Origin: Gordonia polyisoprenivorans
Lineage (GTDB): Bacteria > Actinomycetota > Actinomycetes > Mycobacteriales > Mycobacteriaceae
Assembly (NCBI RefSeq): GCF_017654315.1
Contig: NZ_CP072203.1
Location: 434,001-498,000 of the forward strand
DNA: 64,000 bases
Direction: 5' to 3'
How positions within the stretch are numbered: the first letter of the stretch is position 1; every line of letters begins with the position of its first letter. Of this stretch, positions 51,457-59,703 are shown piece after piece. Both the position numbers and the translations under genes were made by a program. The notes below the pieces were generated by a model. The model worked only from the letters and a program-made list of their open reading frames with translations, was not told where the DNA came from and did not search any database.

Positions 51457-52206
51457 ATGCCCACCGCATTGATCACCGGGGCCAGTCGCGGCCTCGGCGC
51501 CGCCATCGCCCGTCAGCTTGCCCCGACCCACGATCTGCTGTTGGGCGGACGACCATCGGCTGAGCTCGACGCGCTGGCCATCGAATTGGACGGCGCCGGG
51601 AGCGAAGCGAGCGGGCCGAATAGTCACGGCGCCGGGAGCGGAGCGAGCGGGCCGCATGCCAACCGCGCATCAACGTTTGCGGTCGAGTTGACCGATCACG
51701 AGGAGGTGGCGGCGGCCGCGGAGGCCATCTCGTCGCTGGATGTGCTCGTGCACAACGCGGGTGTCGGGAGCAGTCTGTTGCCGGTCGGGGAGACTCCCGT
51801 CGAAGAATGGCGTCACGTCCTCGAGGTCAATCTCGTCGCGGCGGCGGAGCTGACCCGCGTCCTGCTCCCGGCGCTGCGTGCGGCGCGCGGTCACGTCGTC
51901 TTCATCAACTCGGGTGCGGGCCTGCGCGCCAATCCGGGCTGGGCCGCCTATGCGGCGAGCAAGTTCGGGTTGCGCGCGCTCGCCGACGCGTTGCGGCTCG
52001 AGGAACCGTCGTTGCGGGTCACGTCGGTCTTCCCCGGTCGGATCGACACCGACATGCAGCGCGACCTGATCGCGATCGAGGGCAAGGAGTACGACCCGGG
52101 TCAGTTCCTCAAGCCGGAGACCGTCGCGGCGGCCGTCGTACATGCCATCCATACGCCTGCCGATGCCCATCCCGCCGAGATCGTGCTGCGGCCGACGGGG
52201 CGATGA
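51457..52206 (+). CDS. Short-chain dehydrogenase/reductase with inserted repeat
   Basis: 249 residues. The Rossmann cofactor motif is TGASRGLGAAIA (8-19). The catalytic Ser is in FINSGAG and the Tyr-Lys pair in YAASKFG near 167-173. A Gly/Ala/Ser-rich insertion near 45-67, DGAGSEASGPNS followed by HGAGSGASGPHA, is two 36-bp tandem units also found in the membrane-protein gene at 52889. It sits where classical SDRs keep a short loop after strand 2, so the enzyme may tolerate it. Substrate unknown. Confidence 0.88.
   Translation: MPTALITGASRGLGAAIARQLAPTHDLLLGGRPSAELDALAIELDGAGSEASGPNSHGAGSGASGPHANRASTFAVELTDHEEVAAAAEAISSLDVLVHNAGVGSSLLPVGETPVEEWRHVLEVNLVAAAELTRVLLPALRAARGHVVFINSGAGLRANPGWAAYAASKFGLRALADALRLEEPSLRVTSVFPGRIDTDMQRDLIAIEGKEYDPGQFLKPETVAAAVVHAIHTPADAHPAEIVLRPTGR
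51592..51653. repeat. Two 36-bp-period intragenic repeat units (SDR gene)
   Basis: A 26-bp core beginning GGCGCCGGGAGCG at 51592-51617 and 51628-51653, separated by a variable 10-bp spacer. The SDR frame reads it as GAGSxASGP. The same core and spacing recur at 52933-52994. Confidence 0.9.
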
Positions 52207-52216
52207 CCGCCGATCG

Positions 52217-52255
52217 GTGTGACGTTGTGCCCGGTTTCCGGGCTCAACGTCACAC
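52217..52255. terminator. Very strong bidirectional terminator
   Basis: GTGTGACGTTG ... CAACGTCACAC (11 bp) enclosing GCCCGG-TTT-CCGGGC (6 bp), with one T-T mismatch between the two stems. It lies between the SDR stop (52206) and the stop of the convergent ketosteroid-isomerase gene (52267). Confidence 0.85.
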
Positions 52256-52266
52256 GGGATGGTGTC

Positions 52267-52677
52267 TCAGAGCTGGACGAGATCGGCGGGTTGCCACACC
52301 GCTCGCATCGAGGCGATCTTGCCGTCGGCGTCGAAGACCATGATGTCGACCGGGGTGATCTCGAAGCGCATGCCGGAGGTGCCGGTGACGAGGGTGAACT
52401 CGAAGACCGCGGTGTCGCCGGCGATCTTCTTCCACTTCAGCGTCGCGGTGCGCTCGTCCATGTTGGTGATGATCGAGTAGAACTCGACGAGTTGCTCGCG
52501 GGTGTTGCGGACGTCGGCGCCGATCGGGTCCTCGACGGTCGCGTCGGGTGCGTAGAGGTCGGCGATCTGCTCGGCGGTGCCGTTGGTCAGGAAGTCGATG
52601 TAGTTCTCGACGACCTCGGTGATCCGGGCCTGCGTCCTGTCGGTGTCCTGCGCACTGCTGTCCTGCTCGACGCTCAT
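52267..52677 (-). CDS. Delta5-3-ketosteroid isomerase (SnoaL-like)
   Basis: 136 residues from the ATG at 52677 with AGAGGGG upstream. All three classical catalytic residues are present in context: Tyr26 (ENYIDFL), Asp50 in DATVEDPIG, and Asp111 in ITPVDIMVF. It moves the 5,6 double bond of 3-ketosteroids into conjugation by proton transfer. A perfect KstR-like palindrome lies 26 bp upstream, consistent with cholesterol/sterol-catabolism control. The rest of the sterol cluster is not in the window. Confidence 0.88.
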   Translation of the reverse strand: MSVEQDSSAQDTDRTQARITEVVENYIDFLTNGTAEQIADLYAPDATVEDPIGADVRNTREQLVEFYSIITNMDERTATLKWKKIAGDTAVFEFTLVTGTSGMRFEITPVDIMVFDADGKIASMRAVWQPADLVQL

Positions 52678-52702
52678 CGAGTGTCCCCTCTGCTCAAGAA
52701 TT

Positions 52703-52714
52703 AGAACGTGTTCT
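52703..52714. promoter_or_regulatory. KstR-like operator
   Basis: AGAACGTGTTCT, a perfect 12-bp palindrome. With its flanks it fits 13 of the positions of the known KstR pattern TnnAACnnGTTnnA except the final base (C for A). Placed 26 bp before the ketosteroid-isomerase ATG. Confidence 0.65.
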
Positions 52715-52888
52715 CGTTTGACGATAGCAGCGGCACGTAGCACCCGGAATAGGTTCTTCGGTCATCCGGACAACCGATACCCACAGCTGTCCGCACAGCA
52801 TCGGACATCCCGAATTTGATAGGTTCGCGCACACACTGTGTGTCCGACGACGGCGCGGACGCGATCATCGGTTCGTCGAGGGAGCCCC

Positions 52889-54019
52889 ATGACCCAGCCA
52901 CCGGGAGACGGCTCTCGGGATCAGGGGTGGGTGGCGCCGGGAGCGGAGCGAGCGGGCCACGATGCGGTGGCGCCGGGAGCGGAGCGAGCGGGCCCGGTCG
53001 ACGAGTGGACGCCGACGCCACCGCCTCCGCCGATCACCGGCCCGCTGTGGGGGGCTGCGGTCGGTGGGCAGCCGGGTGCCGCGTCGCAGAATCCCGGGTA
53101 CGTGCCGGGTCACTTCGGTCCGCCGCCGACGCACAAGCCGGGCATCATCCCGCTGCGTCCGCTGAACGTCGGCGATCTGATCAGCGGCACGTTCGCGGCG
53201 ATCTTCGGTAATCCGCGCGTCTACTTCGGGTGGTCGGCGGTGGTGAGTGCGATCGTCACGGTCTGCGGCCTGCTGGTCCTGGTGGTTGTCCGGATGGTGA
53301 GCGACTCGGGACTCTTCGATGCGGCAGCATGGCTGGCCGGCGGGCCCGACGCGATATCGGACGCCGCGTGGGTCGGGCGATGGATACTTGCCGGCTTGGT
53401 GGCCTACCCGGTCGCGCGCGATGTCATGGGTGCCCGCTCGGGTTGGGTCGAGTCGTGGCGGTTCGCGCGCGGTTCGATGTGGCGAATCCTGGGCAGCACA
53501 GCGCTTCTCGGGCTGGTGACCCTCGTGTGCTTCGTTCCTGCCCTGGTTCTGATCGAGCTCGGTCTCGATTCGGCGGACGTCGGTACGCTCGTCGCGGTGC
53601 TGATGGTCACCGCGGTGTTGGTGCTCGGATACTCGTGGCTCTACATCCGGATGTCGCTGTCGGTGCCCGCGGCTGCCGTCGAGGGGCTGGGTCCCGTTGC
53701 CGCCCTGGCACGTTCGGTCTCACTCACCCGACGCTCGTTCGGCCGCTACTTTGCCGTGGTCCTCTTACTGAACCTCATCAGCGTGGTCATCGAGGTCGTA
53801 GTGTCGTACATGGTCGACTCAGTGACCAGAATCGGTGGTGGTGTGTTCGGCGATGTCGTCGCCATCGTGCTGGCTGTGATCGTCGCAGCGCTCGTGCAGC
53901 CGTTGATCGCGGTGGCGTCGGCACTGATGCATGTCGATGCCCGAATCCGCAAGGAGGGCTTCGATATCGAGCTGAACCAGTCGTCGTCCGGAGGAGGTGT
54001 GCCGTGGGCGCCACGTTGA
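52889..54019 (+). CDS. Multi-pass membrane protein at the head of the moxR cluster
   Basis: 376 residues from the ATG at 52889 (GAGGGAG upstream). A disordered N-terminal ~100 residues (Pro/Gly/Ala, including two VAPGAERAG repeats) precedes RPLNVGDLISGTFAAIFGNPRVYFGWSA, then six or so membrane helices, with LARSVSLTRRSFGRYFAVVLLLNLISVV near the end. The family is that of Rv3689-like (glycerophosphodiester-phosphodiesterase membrane-domain-like) proteins. It overlaps the DUF4129 gene by 16 bases and is therefore the first gene of the envelope operon. Confidence 0.85.
   Translation: MTQPPGDGSRDQGWVAPGAERAGHDAVAPGAERAGPVDEWTPTPPPPPITGPLWGAAVGGQPGAASQNPGYVPGHFGPPPTHKPGIIPLRPLNVGDLISGTFAAIFGNPRVYFGWSAVVSAIVTVCGLLVLVVVRMVSDSGLFDAAAWLAGGPDAISDAAWVGRWILAGLVAYPVARDVMGARSGWVESWRFARGSMWRILGSTALLGLVTLVCFVPALVLIELGLDSADVGTLVAVLMVTAVLVLGYSWLYIRMSLSVPAAAVEGLGPVAALARSVSLTRRSFGRYFAVVLLLNLISVVIEVVVSYMVDSVTRIGGGVFGDVVAIVLAVIVAALVQPLIAVASALMHVDARIRKEGFDIELNQSSSGGGVPWAPR
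52933..52994. repeat. Two 36-bp-period intragenic repeat units (membrane-protein gene)
   Basis: The same 26-bp core (GGCGCCGGGAGCG...) as in the SDR gene, at 52933-52958 and 52969-52994, with another 10-bp spacer. Here the reading frame is shifted and gives APGAERAG. Confidence 0.9.
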
Positions 54020-54678
54020 CCGTGCTGGCCGACGGCTTGACGCCGGGCAACGACGAGGCCCGCGAGTGGGCCCGCGATGCGTGGTCGGATTCTCGCGGAT
54101 CGGGGCCCAGCGCCGCCGACCGGCTCGGCGACGACATCGGACGCTGGATCACCGATCGCCTACTCGATGTGGTGGGTGCGGGCAAGACCGTGCCGGGCAT
54201 CATCGCGATCATCGCGGCACTCGTGGTGGTCGCCCTGCTGATCTACGGCATCCGATTCATGCGCCGTACCCCGCGTGCTGTTGCCGACGTCGATCACAGT
54301 GTGTTGTCCGATGACCCGTCATCGGCGCGCACTCTGCGAGCCCGCGCCGAATCGCTGCTCGCAGAAGGGGACACGAACGGCGCCGTCGTCTTCGCGATGC
54401 GCGCTCTGACCCGACGCAGCATCGAGCGCACCGTGCTCGACGATCTGCCGTCGCTGACCGCACACGAGGTCGCGACCCGGCTGCGCCCGGTGTTCGCCGA
54501 CCACGCAACCGATCTGGGCGCGGCCGCCGACCTGTTCGACAGGGTCGCGTACGGTCATGCATCGGCGACCGCCGACGAGGCCCGACGACTGTTGGCCCTC
54601 GAGACCGAACTGGATTCGGCGCGGCCGTCTGCGGCGCGGGGCAACGATTCCGGCGCAACGTATGCGGTGCCACGATGA
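54004..54678 (+). CDS. DUF4129 domain membrane protein
   Basis: 224 residues from a GTG at 54004, six bases after AGGAGG (53992-53997). One membrane helix at ~61-82 (VPGIIAIIAALVVVALLIYGIRFM). The C-terminal ~130 residues are the helical DUF4129 domain (ARAESLLAEGDTNGAVVFAMRALTRRSIERTVLDDLPSLTAHEVATRL...FDRVAYGHASATADEARRLLALE). In actinobacteria such genes accompany moxR, DUF58 and DUF4350 genes. It is coupled to its neighbours by overlaps on both sides. Confidence 0.9.
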   Translation: MGATLTVLADGLTPGNDEAREWARDAWSDSRGSGPSAADRLGDDIGRWITDRLLDVVGAGKTVPGIIAIIAALVVVALLIYGIRFMRRTPRAVADVDHSVLSDDPSSARTLRARAESLLAEGDTNGAVVFAMRALTRRSIERTVLDDLPSLTAHEVATRLRPVFADHATDLGAAADLFDRVAYGHASATADEARRLLALETELDSARPSAARGNDSGATYAVPR

Positions 54679-56000
54679 GCGCACCGAACATCACGTCGGC
54701 ACTCGAGAAGACCGGTGGACAAGCGAATTCGAGCTCGGGCACTCCGGGACCCGGACGCACGCGATCACACCGCTGGGTGTGGTGGGTGCTCGGCGGTGTC
54801 GCCGTCGCGGTGGTCCTCGTACTCGCCGTGCTCGCACTGGTGTCGGCGGCCGGTAGCCGCTCGTCGAATACCACCCCGCTCGATCCCGGCAATCGTGGCT
54901 CCGACGGAACGAGCGCGCTCGCGTCCATCATCGACGACCACGGCGTGAACGTCTCGGTCGTCCGTGGTCTCGACAGCCTGCGGACGACTTCGACCCCGGG
55001 TTCCGACACCACCGTGGTCATCAGCGGCCAGACGGTGATCTCCACCGATGTCGCCGAAGCCATCTTCGACCGGGTGCGGTCGGCGCATCGGGTCGTCCTG
55101 ATCGATCCGTCGTACCCGCTGCTCGCGGCCTTCACCTCGCAGGTCAGCACCTCCTACGGCGAAAGCCTTTTACCGGTGAGCAAGGCCGACTGCACCCTCG
55201 ACGGCATATCGCCCTCCGACCTCGTCACCTCCGATTCGTCGAACGGCTTCACCGGCGGGCTGGATACCACGACGGGTGTGACCCAATGCTTCTCACGCGG
55301 TCAGGGCGGCGGCGCCAATCTGGTCAGCGTTGCCGCAGAGCTGGGCGGCCCACCGGTGGTGGCGATGACCGCCCCGATGACCCTCAACCAGAATCTGGCG
55401 CGCTACGACAACTCCGGTGTCGCGGTACGCACCATTGCCACCACCGACCACGTCCTCTGGTACGTCCCGCAACGCGACGACACGGTGCCGGATCAGAGTT
55501 CGAACTCCGACCAGCACAGCTCTCAATCGGTGTTCCCGCGCGCCGTCGGGCCGCTGTTCCTGCTGGCGTTCTTCGCGGTGCTGGCGCTGATCCTCTGGCG
55601 GGGACGCCGCTTCGGACCGCTGGCGACCGAGCCGTTGCCTGCCGTCGTCAAGGCCATCGAGACCACCCGGTCACGCGGCCGCATGTACCGCAGGGCCGGG
55701 GCCGCCGATCGCGCGGCGGCCGTGCTGCGGGTGCACACCATCGCCGGGATCGCCGGCTATCTGGGACTGCCGTACGACCCCGGCCATGCTCTCGACGCCC
55801 TCGACGAGCCGGATGTCCATACGTCCTCGACCGATCCCGCTCTGGCTGCGATCATCTCGGCCGTCGCCGATGCCACCGGCCGGGACCCGGCGCAGGTGAA
55901 AAACCTACTCGCCGGCCCGCTGCCGACCACCGATCCCGACCTGGTTCGGTTCACCGACGCCCTGACCGCCCTCGACAAGGAAGTCCTCCGCAGACCATGA
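54675..56000 (+). CDS. DUF4350 domain membrane protein
   Basis: 441 residues. An N-terminal helix at ~35-56 (WWVLGGVAVAVVLVLAVLALVS), an extracytoplasmic DUF4350 domain beginning NTTPLDPGNRGSDGTSALASIIDDHGVNV, with VVISGQTVISTDVAEAIFDR, and a second helix near 290-308 (VGPLFLLAFFAVLALILW) leading to a cytoplasmic helical tail (RAAAVLRVHTIAGIAGYLGLP). ATGA overlaps join it to DUF4129 and moxR. It probably belongs to a membrane complex with the MoxR ATPase. Confidence 0.9.
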   Translation: MSAPNITSALEKTGGQANSSSGTPGPGRTRSHRWVWWVLGGVAVAVVLVLAVLALVSAAGSRSSNTTPLDPGNRGSDGTSALASIIDDHGVNVSVVRGLDSLRTTSTPGSDTTVVISGQTVISTDVAEAIFDRVRSAHRVVLIDPSYPLLAAFTSQVSTSYGESLLPVSKADCTLDGISPSDLVTSDSSNGFTGGLDTTTGVTQCFSRGQGGGANLVSVAAELGGPPVVAMTAPMTLNQNLARYDNSGVAVRTIATTDHVLWYVPQRDDTVPDQSSNSDQHSSQSVFPRAVGPLFLLAFFAVLALILWRGRRFGPLATEPLPAVVKAIETTRSRGRMYRRAGAADRAAAVLRVHTIAGIAGYLGLPYDPGHALDALDEPDVHTSSTDPALAAIISAVADATGRDPAQVKNLLAGPLPTTDPDLVRFTDALTALDKEVLRRP

Positions 56001-56998
56001 ATCCCGAGACACCCGCTTCGGCCACATACTCCCCCGTCGACACCCCGCCGCGAGATCTGCGCGCCGCGCTGAGCGCGGTGCGCGCAGAGGTCGCCAAAGC
56101 CGTCGTGGGTCAGGACCCGGCGGTCGCCGGCATCCTCATCGCCCTGCTGTGCCGTGGCCACATCCTTCTCGAAGGTGTTCCGGGCGTGGCGAAGACGTTG
56201 CTGGTGCGGTCGGTCGCGTCGGCGTTGTCCGTGGACACCAAACGCGTGCAGTTCACTCCCGATCTGATGCCCGGTGACGTCACCGGCTCGCTGATCTTCG
56301 ACAACGCCACCTCCGAGTTCACCTTCCGCCCCGGACCGGTGTTCACCAATCTCCTTCTGGCAGACGAGATCAACCGGACACCGCCGAAGACGCAGGCGTC
56401 GCTGCTCGAGGCGATGGAGGAGCGGCAGGTCTCGGTCGACGGTGTGCCCCGCCCGCTCCCCGACCCGTTTCTGGTGGCCGCGACCCAGAATCCCGTCGAG
56501 TACGAGGGCACCTATCCACTGCCGGAGGCCCAGCTCGACCGGTTTCTGCTCAAGGTGACCCTGCCGGTACCACCCCGTGACGACGAGATCACCGTGCTCG
56601 CACGGCATGCCGCGGGATTCGACCCGAAGGATCTCGGCGCGGCCGGATTGCGGCCGGTGGCCTCCTCGGCCGACATCGTCGCCGCCGCCGATGCCGTCCG
56701 CCACGTTGCGGTGGCCCCGCAGGTGGCGGCGTACATCGTCGACATCGCCCGGGCCACCCGGACCTCACCGTCACTGGCACTCGGGGTCAGCCCGCGCGGC
56801 GCCACCGCCCTGTTGTCCACCAGCCGGGCGTGGGCGTGGCTGGGTGGACGCGACTTCGTCACGCCCGACGACGTCAAGGCGTTGGCCCAATCGACGCTGG
56901 CACATCGTCTTTCGCTGCGACCGGAGGCGGAACTCGAAGGCGTGTCGGTGGCGGCGGTCCTCGACGCCGCGATCGCCTCGGTGCCCGTGCCGCGCTGA
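55997..56998 (+). CDS. moxR: MoxR-family AAA+ ATPase
   Basis: 333 residues from the ATG at 55997 (ATGA overlap). Walker A is GVPGVAKT (60-67), Walker B LLADEINR, then sensor 1 in ATQNPVEYEGTYPLPEAQLDRF and an arginine-rich sensor 2 region with GVSPRGATALL. MoxR ATPases act as chaperones that assemble complexes with von Willebrand-type DUF58 proteins. The DUF58 gene follows with a one-base overlap. I recall the order as that around Rv3692 (moxR2) of M. tuberculosis. Confidence 0.95.
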   Translation: MNPETPASATYSPVDTPPRDLRAALSAVRAEVAKAVVGQDPAVAGILIALLCRGHILLEGVPGVAKTLLVRSVASALSVDTKRVQFTPDLMPGDVTGSLIFDNATSEFTFRPGPVFTNLLLADEINRTPPKTQASLLEAMEERQVSVDGVPRPLPDPFLVAATQNPVEYEGTYPLPEAQLDRFLLKVTLPVPPRDDEITVLARHAAGFDPKDLGAAGLRPVASSADIVAAADAVRHVAVAPQVAAYIVDIARATRTSPSLALGVSPRGATALLSTSRAWAWLGGRDFVTPDDVKALAQSTLAHRLSLRPEAELEGVSVAAVLDAAIASVPVPR

Positions 56999-58290
56999 TG
57001 GTGCTCACCGGCCGCTTCTTCGCGCTCGTGGTGGCGGGCGCGATCCCGGTGATCGCCTACCCGCGCTATTGGGTGGCCCTGCTGTGGGTTCTGGGATGTG
57101 TGATCCTCATGGTCGCCGACGTCGTCGCCGCCGGATCGACGAGAACCCCTCGGCTCTACCGGCTTCCGTCGGCACCCATCCGCCTCGGTGAGACCGGGAG
57201 CTCGGTTCTGATGGCGCACAACGTGACCGCCCGCCGGTTCCGGGCGCGGATCAACGATTCGTGGCAGCCGTCGGCGGGCGCGTCGAACGCCGTGCACGCG
57301 GTGTCGCTGGCTCCTGGCGAGCAGCAACAGCTGGTGACGTCCCTGCAGCCCACCCGCCGTGGCGATCGGCTCACACATCGGGTGACGGTACGGCGGATGG
57401 GTCCCCTCGGACTGGCCGGGCGGCAATCGGGTTACGTCGTGCCCGGCTCCATCCGGGCGCTGCCGCCGTTCGACTCCCGAAAGTTGTTGCCGTCCAGGCT
57501 CGCCCGCCTCCGTCAGCTCGACGGCCGCTCGGCGGTCCGGATTCGTGGACAGGGCACCGAGTTCGACTCCCTGCGTGACTACGTCGACGGCGACGACGTG
57601 CGCAGCATCGACTGGCGCGCCACCGCCCGGCGACGGTCGACGGTGGTGCGGACCTGGCAGCCCGAGAAGGACCGGCACATCGTGATCGTGCTGGACACCT
57701 CGCGCACCTCCGCGGGCCGCATCGGTGATGCCCCGCGTCTCGACGCGGCGATGGACGCGGCGTTGCTGCTCGCCGCCCTCGCCGCGCACGCCGGTGATCG
57801 CGTCGATCTGATCGCCGGTGATCGCGTCGTCCACCGGCGCGTGGTCGGCGCATCGCGCACCACCGTGCTCGGCGATCTGGTCAACGCGATGACCGCGTTG
57901 GAACCGGCTCTACTGGAAGCAGATTGGCCGCTGCTGGCCGCCGAGGCGAGCAAACTGACCCGGCAACGGGCGCTGCTCGTGTTGTTGACACCCCTGGAGC
58001 CGGCGGCGATCGAGGAGTCGATGCTGGCACCACTGTCGGTGCTGGCGCAGCGCTACAAGGTGGTGATCGGATCGGTCCGTGACCCGCAGCTCGCCGCGAT
58101 GGCGGCGCTGCGCGACGACGCGGCAGACATCTACGACGCCGCCGCTGCCGCCCGCACCCTGGCGCTGCGCGGACGCACCGAATCGGCGGTGTCACGCCTG
58201 GGCGTCGACGTCGTCGACGCCGACCCGGCAGGTCTGCCGGCGGCTCTCGCCGATCACTACCTCACCCTCAAGTCGCGCGGTCTGCTCTGA
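56998..58290 (+). CDS. DUF58 (von Willebrand A-like) membrane protein
   Basis: 430 residues. It begins with two hydrophobic segments (FFALVVAGAIPVIAY; WVALLWVLGCVILMVADVVAAG). The DUF58 signature FDSLRDYVDGDDVRSIDWRATARR lies near 195-218. A vWA-like MIDAS stretch VIVLDTSRTSAG follows, then AMTALEPALLEADWPLLAAEA. Its ATG overlaps the moxR TGA (TGATG). It is the usual partner of the MoxR ATPase and last gene of the coupled run of five. Confidence 0.93.
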   Translation: MVLTGRFFALVVAGAIPVIAYPRYWVALLWVLGCVILMVADVVAAGSTRTPRLYRLPSAPIRLGETGSSVLMAHNVTARRFRARINDSWQPSAGASNAVHAVSLAPGEQQQLVTSLQPTRRGDRLTHRVTVRRMGPLGLAGRQSGYVVPGSIRALPPFDSRKLLPSRLARLRQLDGRSAVRIRGQGTEFDSLRDYVDGDDVRSIDWRATARRRSTVVRTWQPEKDRHIVIVLDTSRTSAGRIGDAPRLDAAMDAALLLAALAAHAGDRVDLIAGDRVVHRRVVGASRTTVLGDLVNAMTALEPALLEADWPLLAAEASKLTRQRALLVLLTPLEPAAIEESMLAPLSVLAQRYKVVIGSVRDPQLAAMAALRDDAADIYDAAAAARTLALRGRTESAVSRLGVDVVDADPAGLPAALADHYLTLKSRGLL

Positions 58291-58333
58291 CCCAGTCGGT
58301 GTGCTCCCCGACCCGGTCTGTTCACTCTCCCAT

Positions 58334-58367
58334 TGGTTGTCAGACGCCCCAATCTGGTTGACAACCA
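58334..58367. promoter_or_regulatory. Inverted repeat upstream of the PE-PPE gene
   Basis: TGGTTGTCA (58334-58342), 16 bases, TGACAACCA (58359-58367): perfect 9-bp arms. The right arm includes TTGACA (58358-58363), a perfect -35 box, so binding here should affect the PE-PPE promoter. Starts 44 bases after the DUF58 stop. Confidence 0.55.
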
Positions 58368-58443
58368 TCGCTACTCGCCACCTGCACATCGTCGTCGTGT
58401 AGCGTCGGAGCGGGCTGGGGACCGTGTCAGGAGGGGAAATCCG

Positions 58444-59703
58444 TTGCGCCCGACTCACCTCAACGCCCCGGCCTCGGTGGCCGCCCTTTCGCTGATCGCC
58501 GCGGCGCTCGCGGCCGGGCATGGGACCAATGCCGCGACCGTGTCCCCGGCAGCGTTGTCGCCGGCGAACGTTCGCCTGGCCTCGACCGTGCTGACGGTCG
58601 CCGGCAACACCTCCATCGTGAGCACGCCCATGCCACAGGAGCTCCGAGGCGAACTCTGCCACTCCCCCAATACGTGTCAGGTGGTGGTCTATCCGTCCGG
58701 TGCAATCGGCGGTGCCGCACTGCAAGTGGGGGTCACGGCCCTCACCTCGGATATCGCGACCACGCCGGGCAAGAAGATCGTCTTCGCCTACTCGCAGGGC
58801 GGCATGATCACCACGTCGTGGCTGCAGGACACCGCCTCCTCACCGTCGGCGCCGCCGGCATCGGATCTCACCTTCGTGCTCCTCGGCAATCCGCAGCGCG
58901 GGCTCAACGGTCTGGCACCGACTTCCGGTGCCGGGTCGGCCACCCCCACCGACACCGGATATACCGTCATCGACATCTCCCGCGAGTACGACGCCGAATC
59001 GGACTGGCCGAACAACCCGCTCAACGGGCTCGCCGTGGCCAACGCGATCGCAGGCTACTTCCTGGTGCACACCGACTACACCGGGGTCGACGTCGACGAC
59101 CCGAACAATTTGGTCCAGACCGTCGGCGGCACCACCTACGTCCTGGTGCCGACCACGAATCTCCCTCTGCTCGAACCACTCCGGATGATCGGCCTGAGCA
59201 GTGTGGCCGACCAGCTCAATGGTCCGCTCAAGACGATCGTCGATCAGGGATACAACCGGACCGGCTACACCACCCTCGGCGACGATCCGGCCGCGCAGCA
59301 GACGATCGGCAGCGTCTTCGGGACCTCTGCCACCGCGAACACCGCGAGATCCGCCGAGAACACCGCATCCCGCGCCGCGGCCCGTCAGAGCGTCGCGGCA
59401 CCGGCGGCGACCGGGTACGCCGTGACGTCAAGCGCATCCTCGGCCCTCGGAACACCCACCCCGACATCGGCTCCCGCTGCCACCACGACTACTCCGTCGG
59501 TGCCGACACCAACACCGGAGGAATCAGTCACCGCGACACCGGAGTCCGGCGGCTACGTCGGACGGCACCGAGCGCCGGACTCCACCGCCGGGCAGGACTC
59601 CTCTGGGCAGGACTCCTCCGGGCAGGACTCCGCTCAGGCCGCGACCGGCACAGCGTCCCCGCGATCGGGATCGGGGATGTCGCCGCGCTCACCGTCGTTG
59701 TAG
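58444..59703 (+). CDS. PE-PPE domain (cutinase-like serine esterase) secreted protein
   Basis: 419 residues from a TTG at 58444, seven bases after GGAGGGG. A hydrophobic leader (SVAALSLIAAALAAG) suggests export. The PE-PPE fold is seen in VVVYPSGAIGG, the nucleophile FAYSQGG with Ser117, and later IDISREYDAESDWPNNPLN (Asp region) and FLVHTDYTG (His). After ~330 the chain is Thr/Pro/Ser/Ala-rich with three GQDSS repeats. It lies between the DUF58 and SpoIIM-like genes, where I recall no such gene in the mycobacterial version. Its end overlaps the convergent gene by 70 bp. Confidence 0.85.
   Translation: MRPTHLNAPASVAALSLIAAALAAGHGTNAATVSPAALSPANVRLASTVLTVAGNTSIVSTPMPQELRGELCHSPNTCQVVVYPSGAIGGAALQVGVTALTSDIATTPGKKIVFAYSQGGMITTSWLQDTASSPSAPPASDLTFVLLGNPQRGLNGLAPTSGAGSATPTDTGYTVIDISREYDAESDWPNNPLNGLAVANAIAGYFLVHTDYTGVDVDDPNNLVQTVGGTTYVLVPTTNLPLLEPLRMIGLSSVADQLNGPLKTIVDQGYNRTGYTTLGDDPAAQQTIGSVFGTSATANTARSAENTASRAAARQSVAAPAATGYAVTSSASSALGTPTPTSAPAATTTTPSVPTPTPEESVTATPESGGYVGRHRAPDSTAGQDSSGQDSSGQDSAQAATGTASPRSGSGMSPRSPSL
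59590..59634 (+). repeat. 15-bp tandem repeat in the PE-PPE tail
   Basis: Three in-frame copies of GGGCAGGACTCCTCT-like units (59590-59604, 59605-59619, 59620-59634) encode the GQDSS repeats of the low-complexity tail. Confidence 0.9.
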
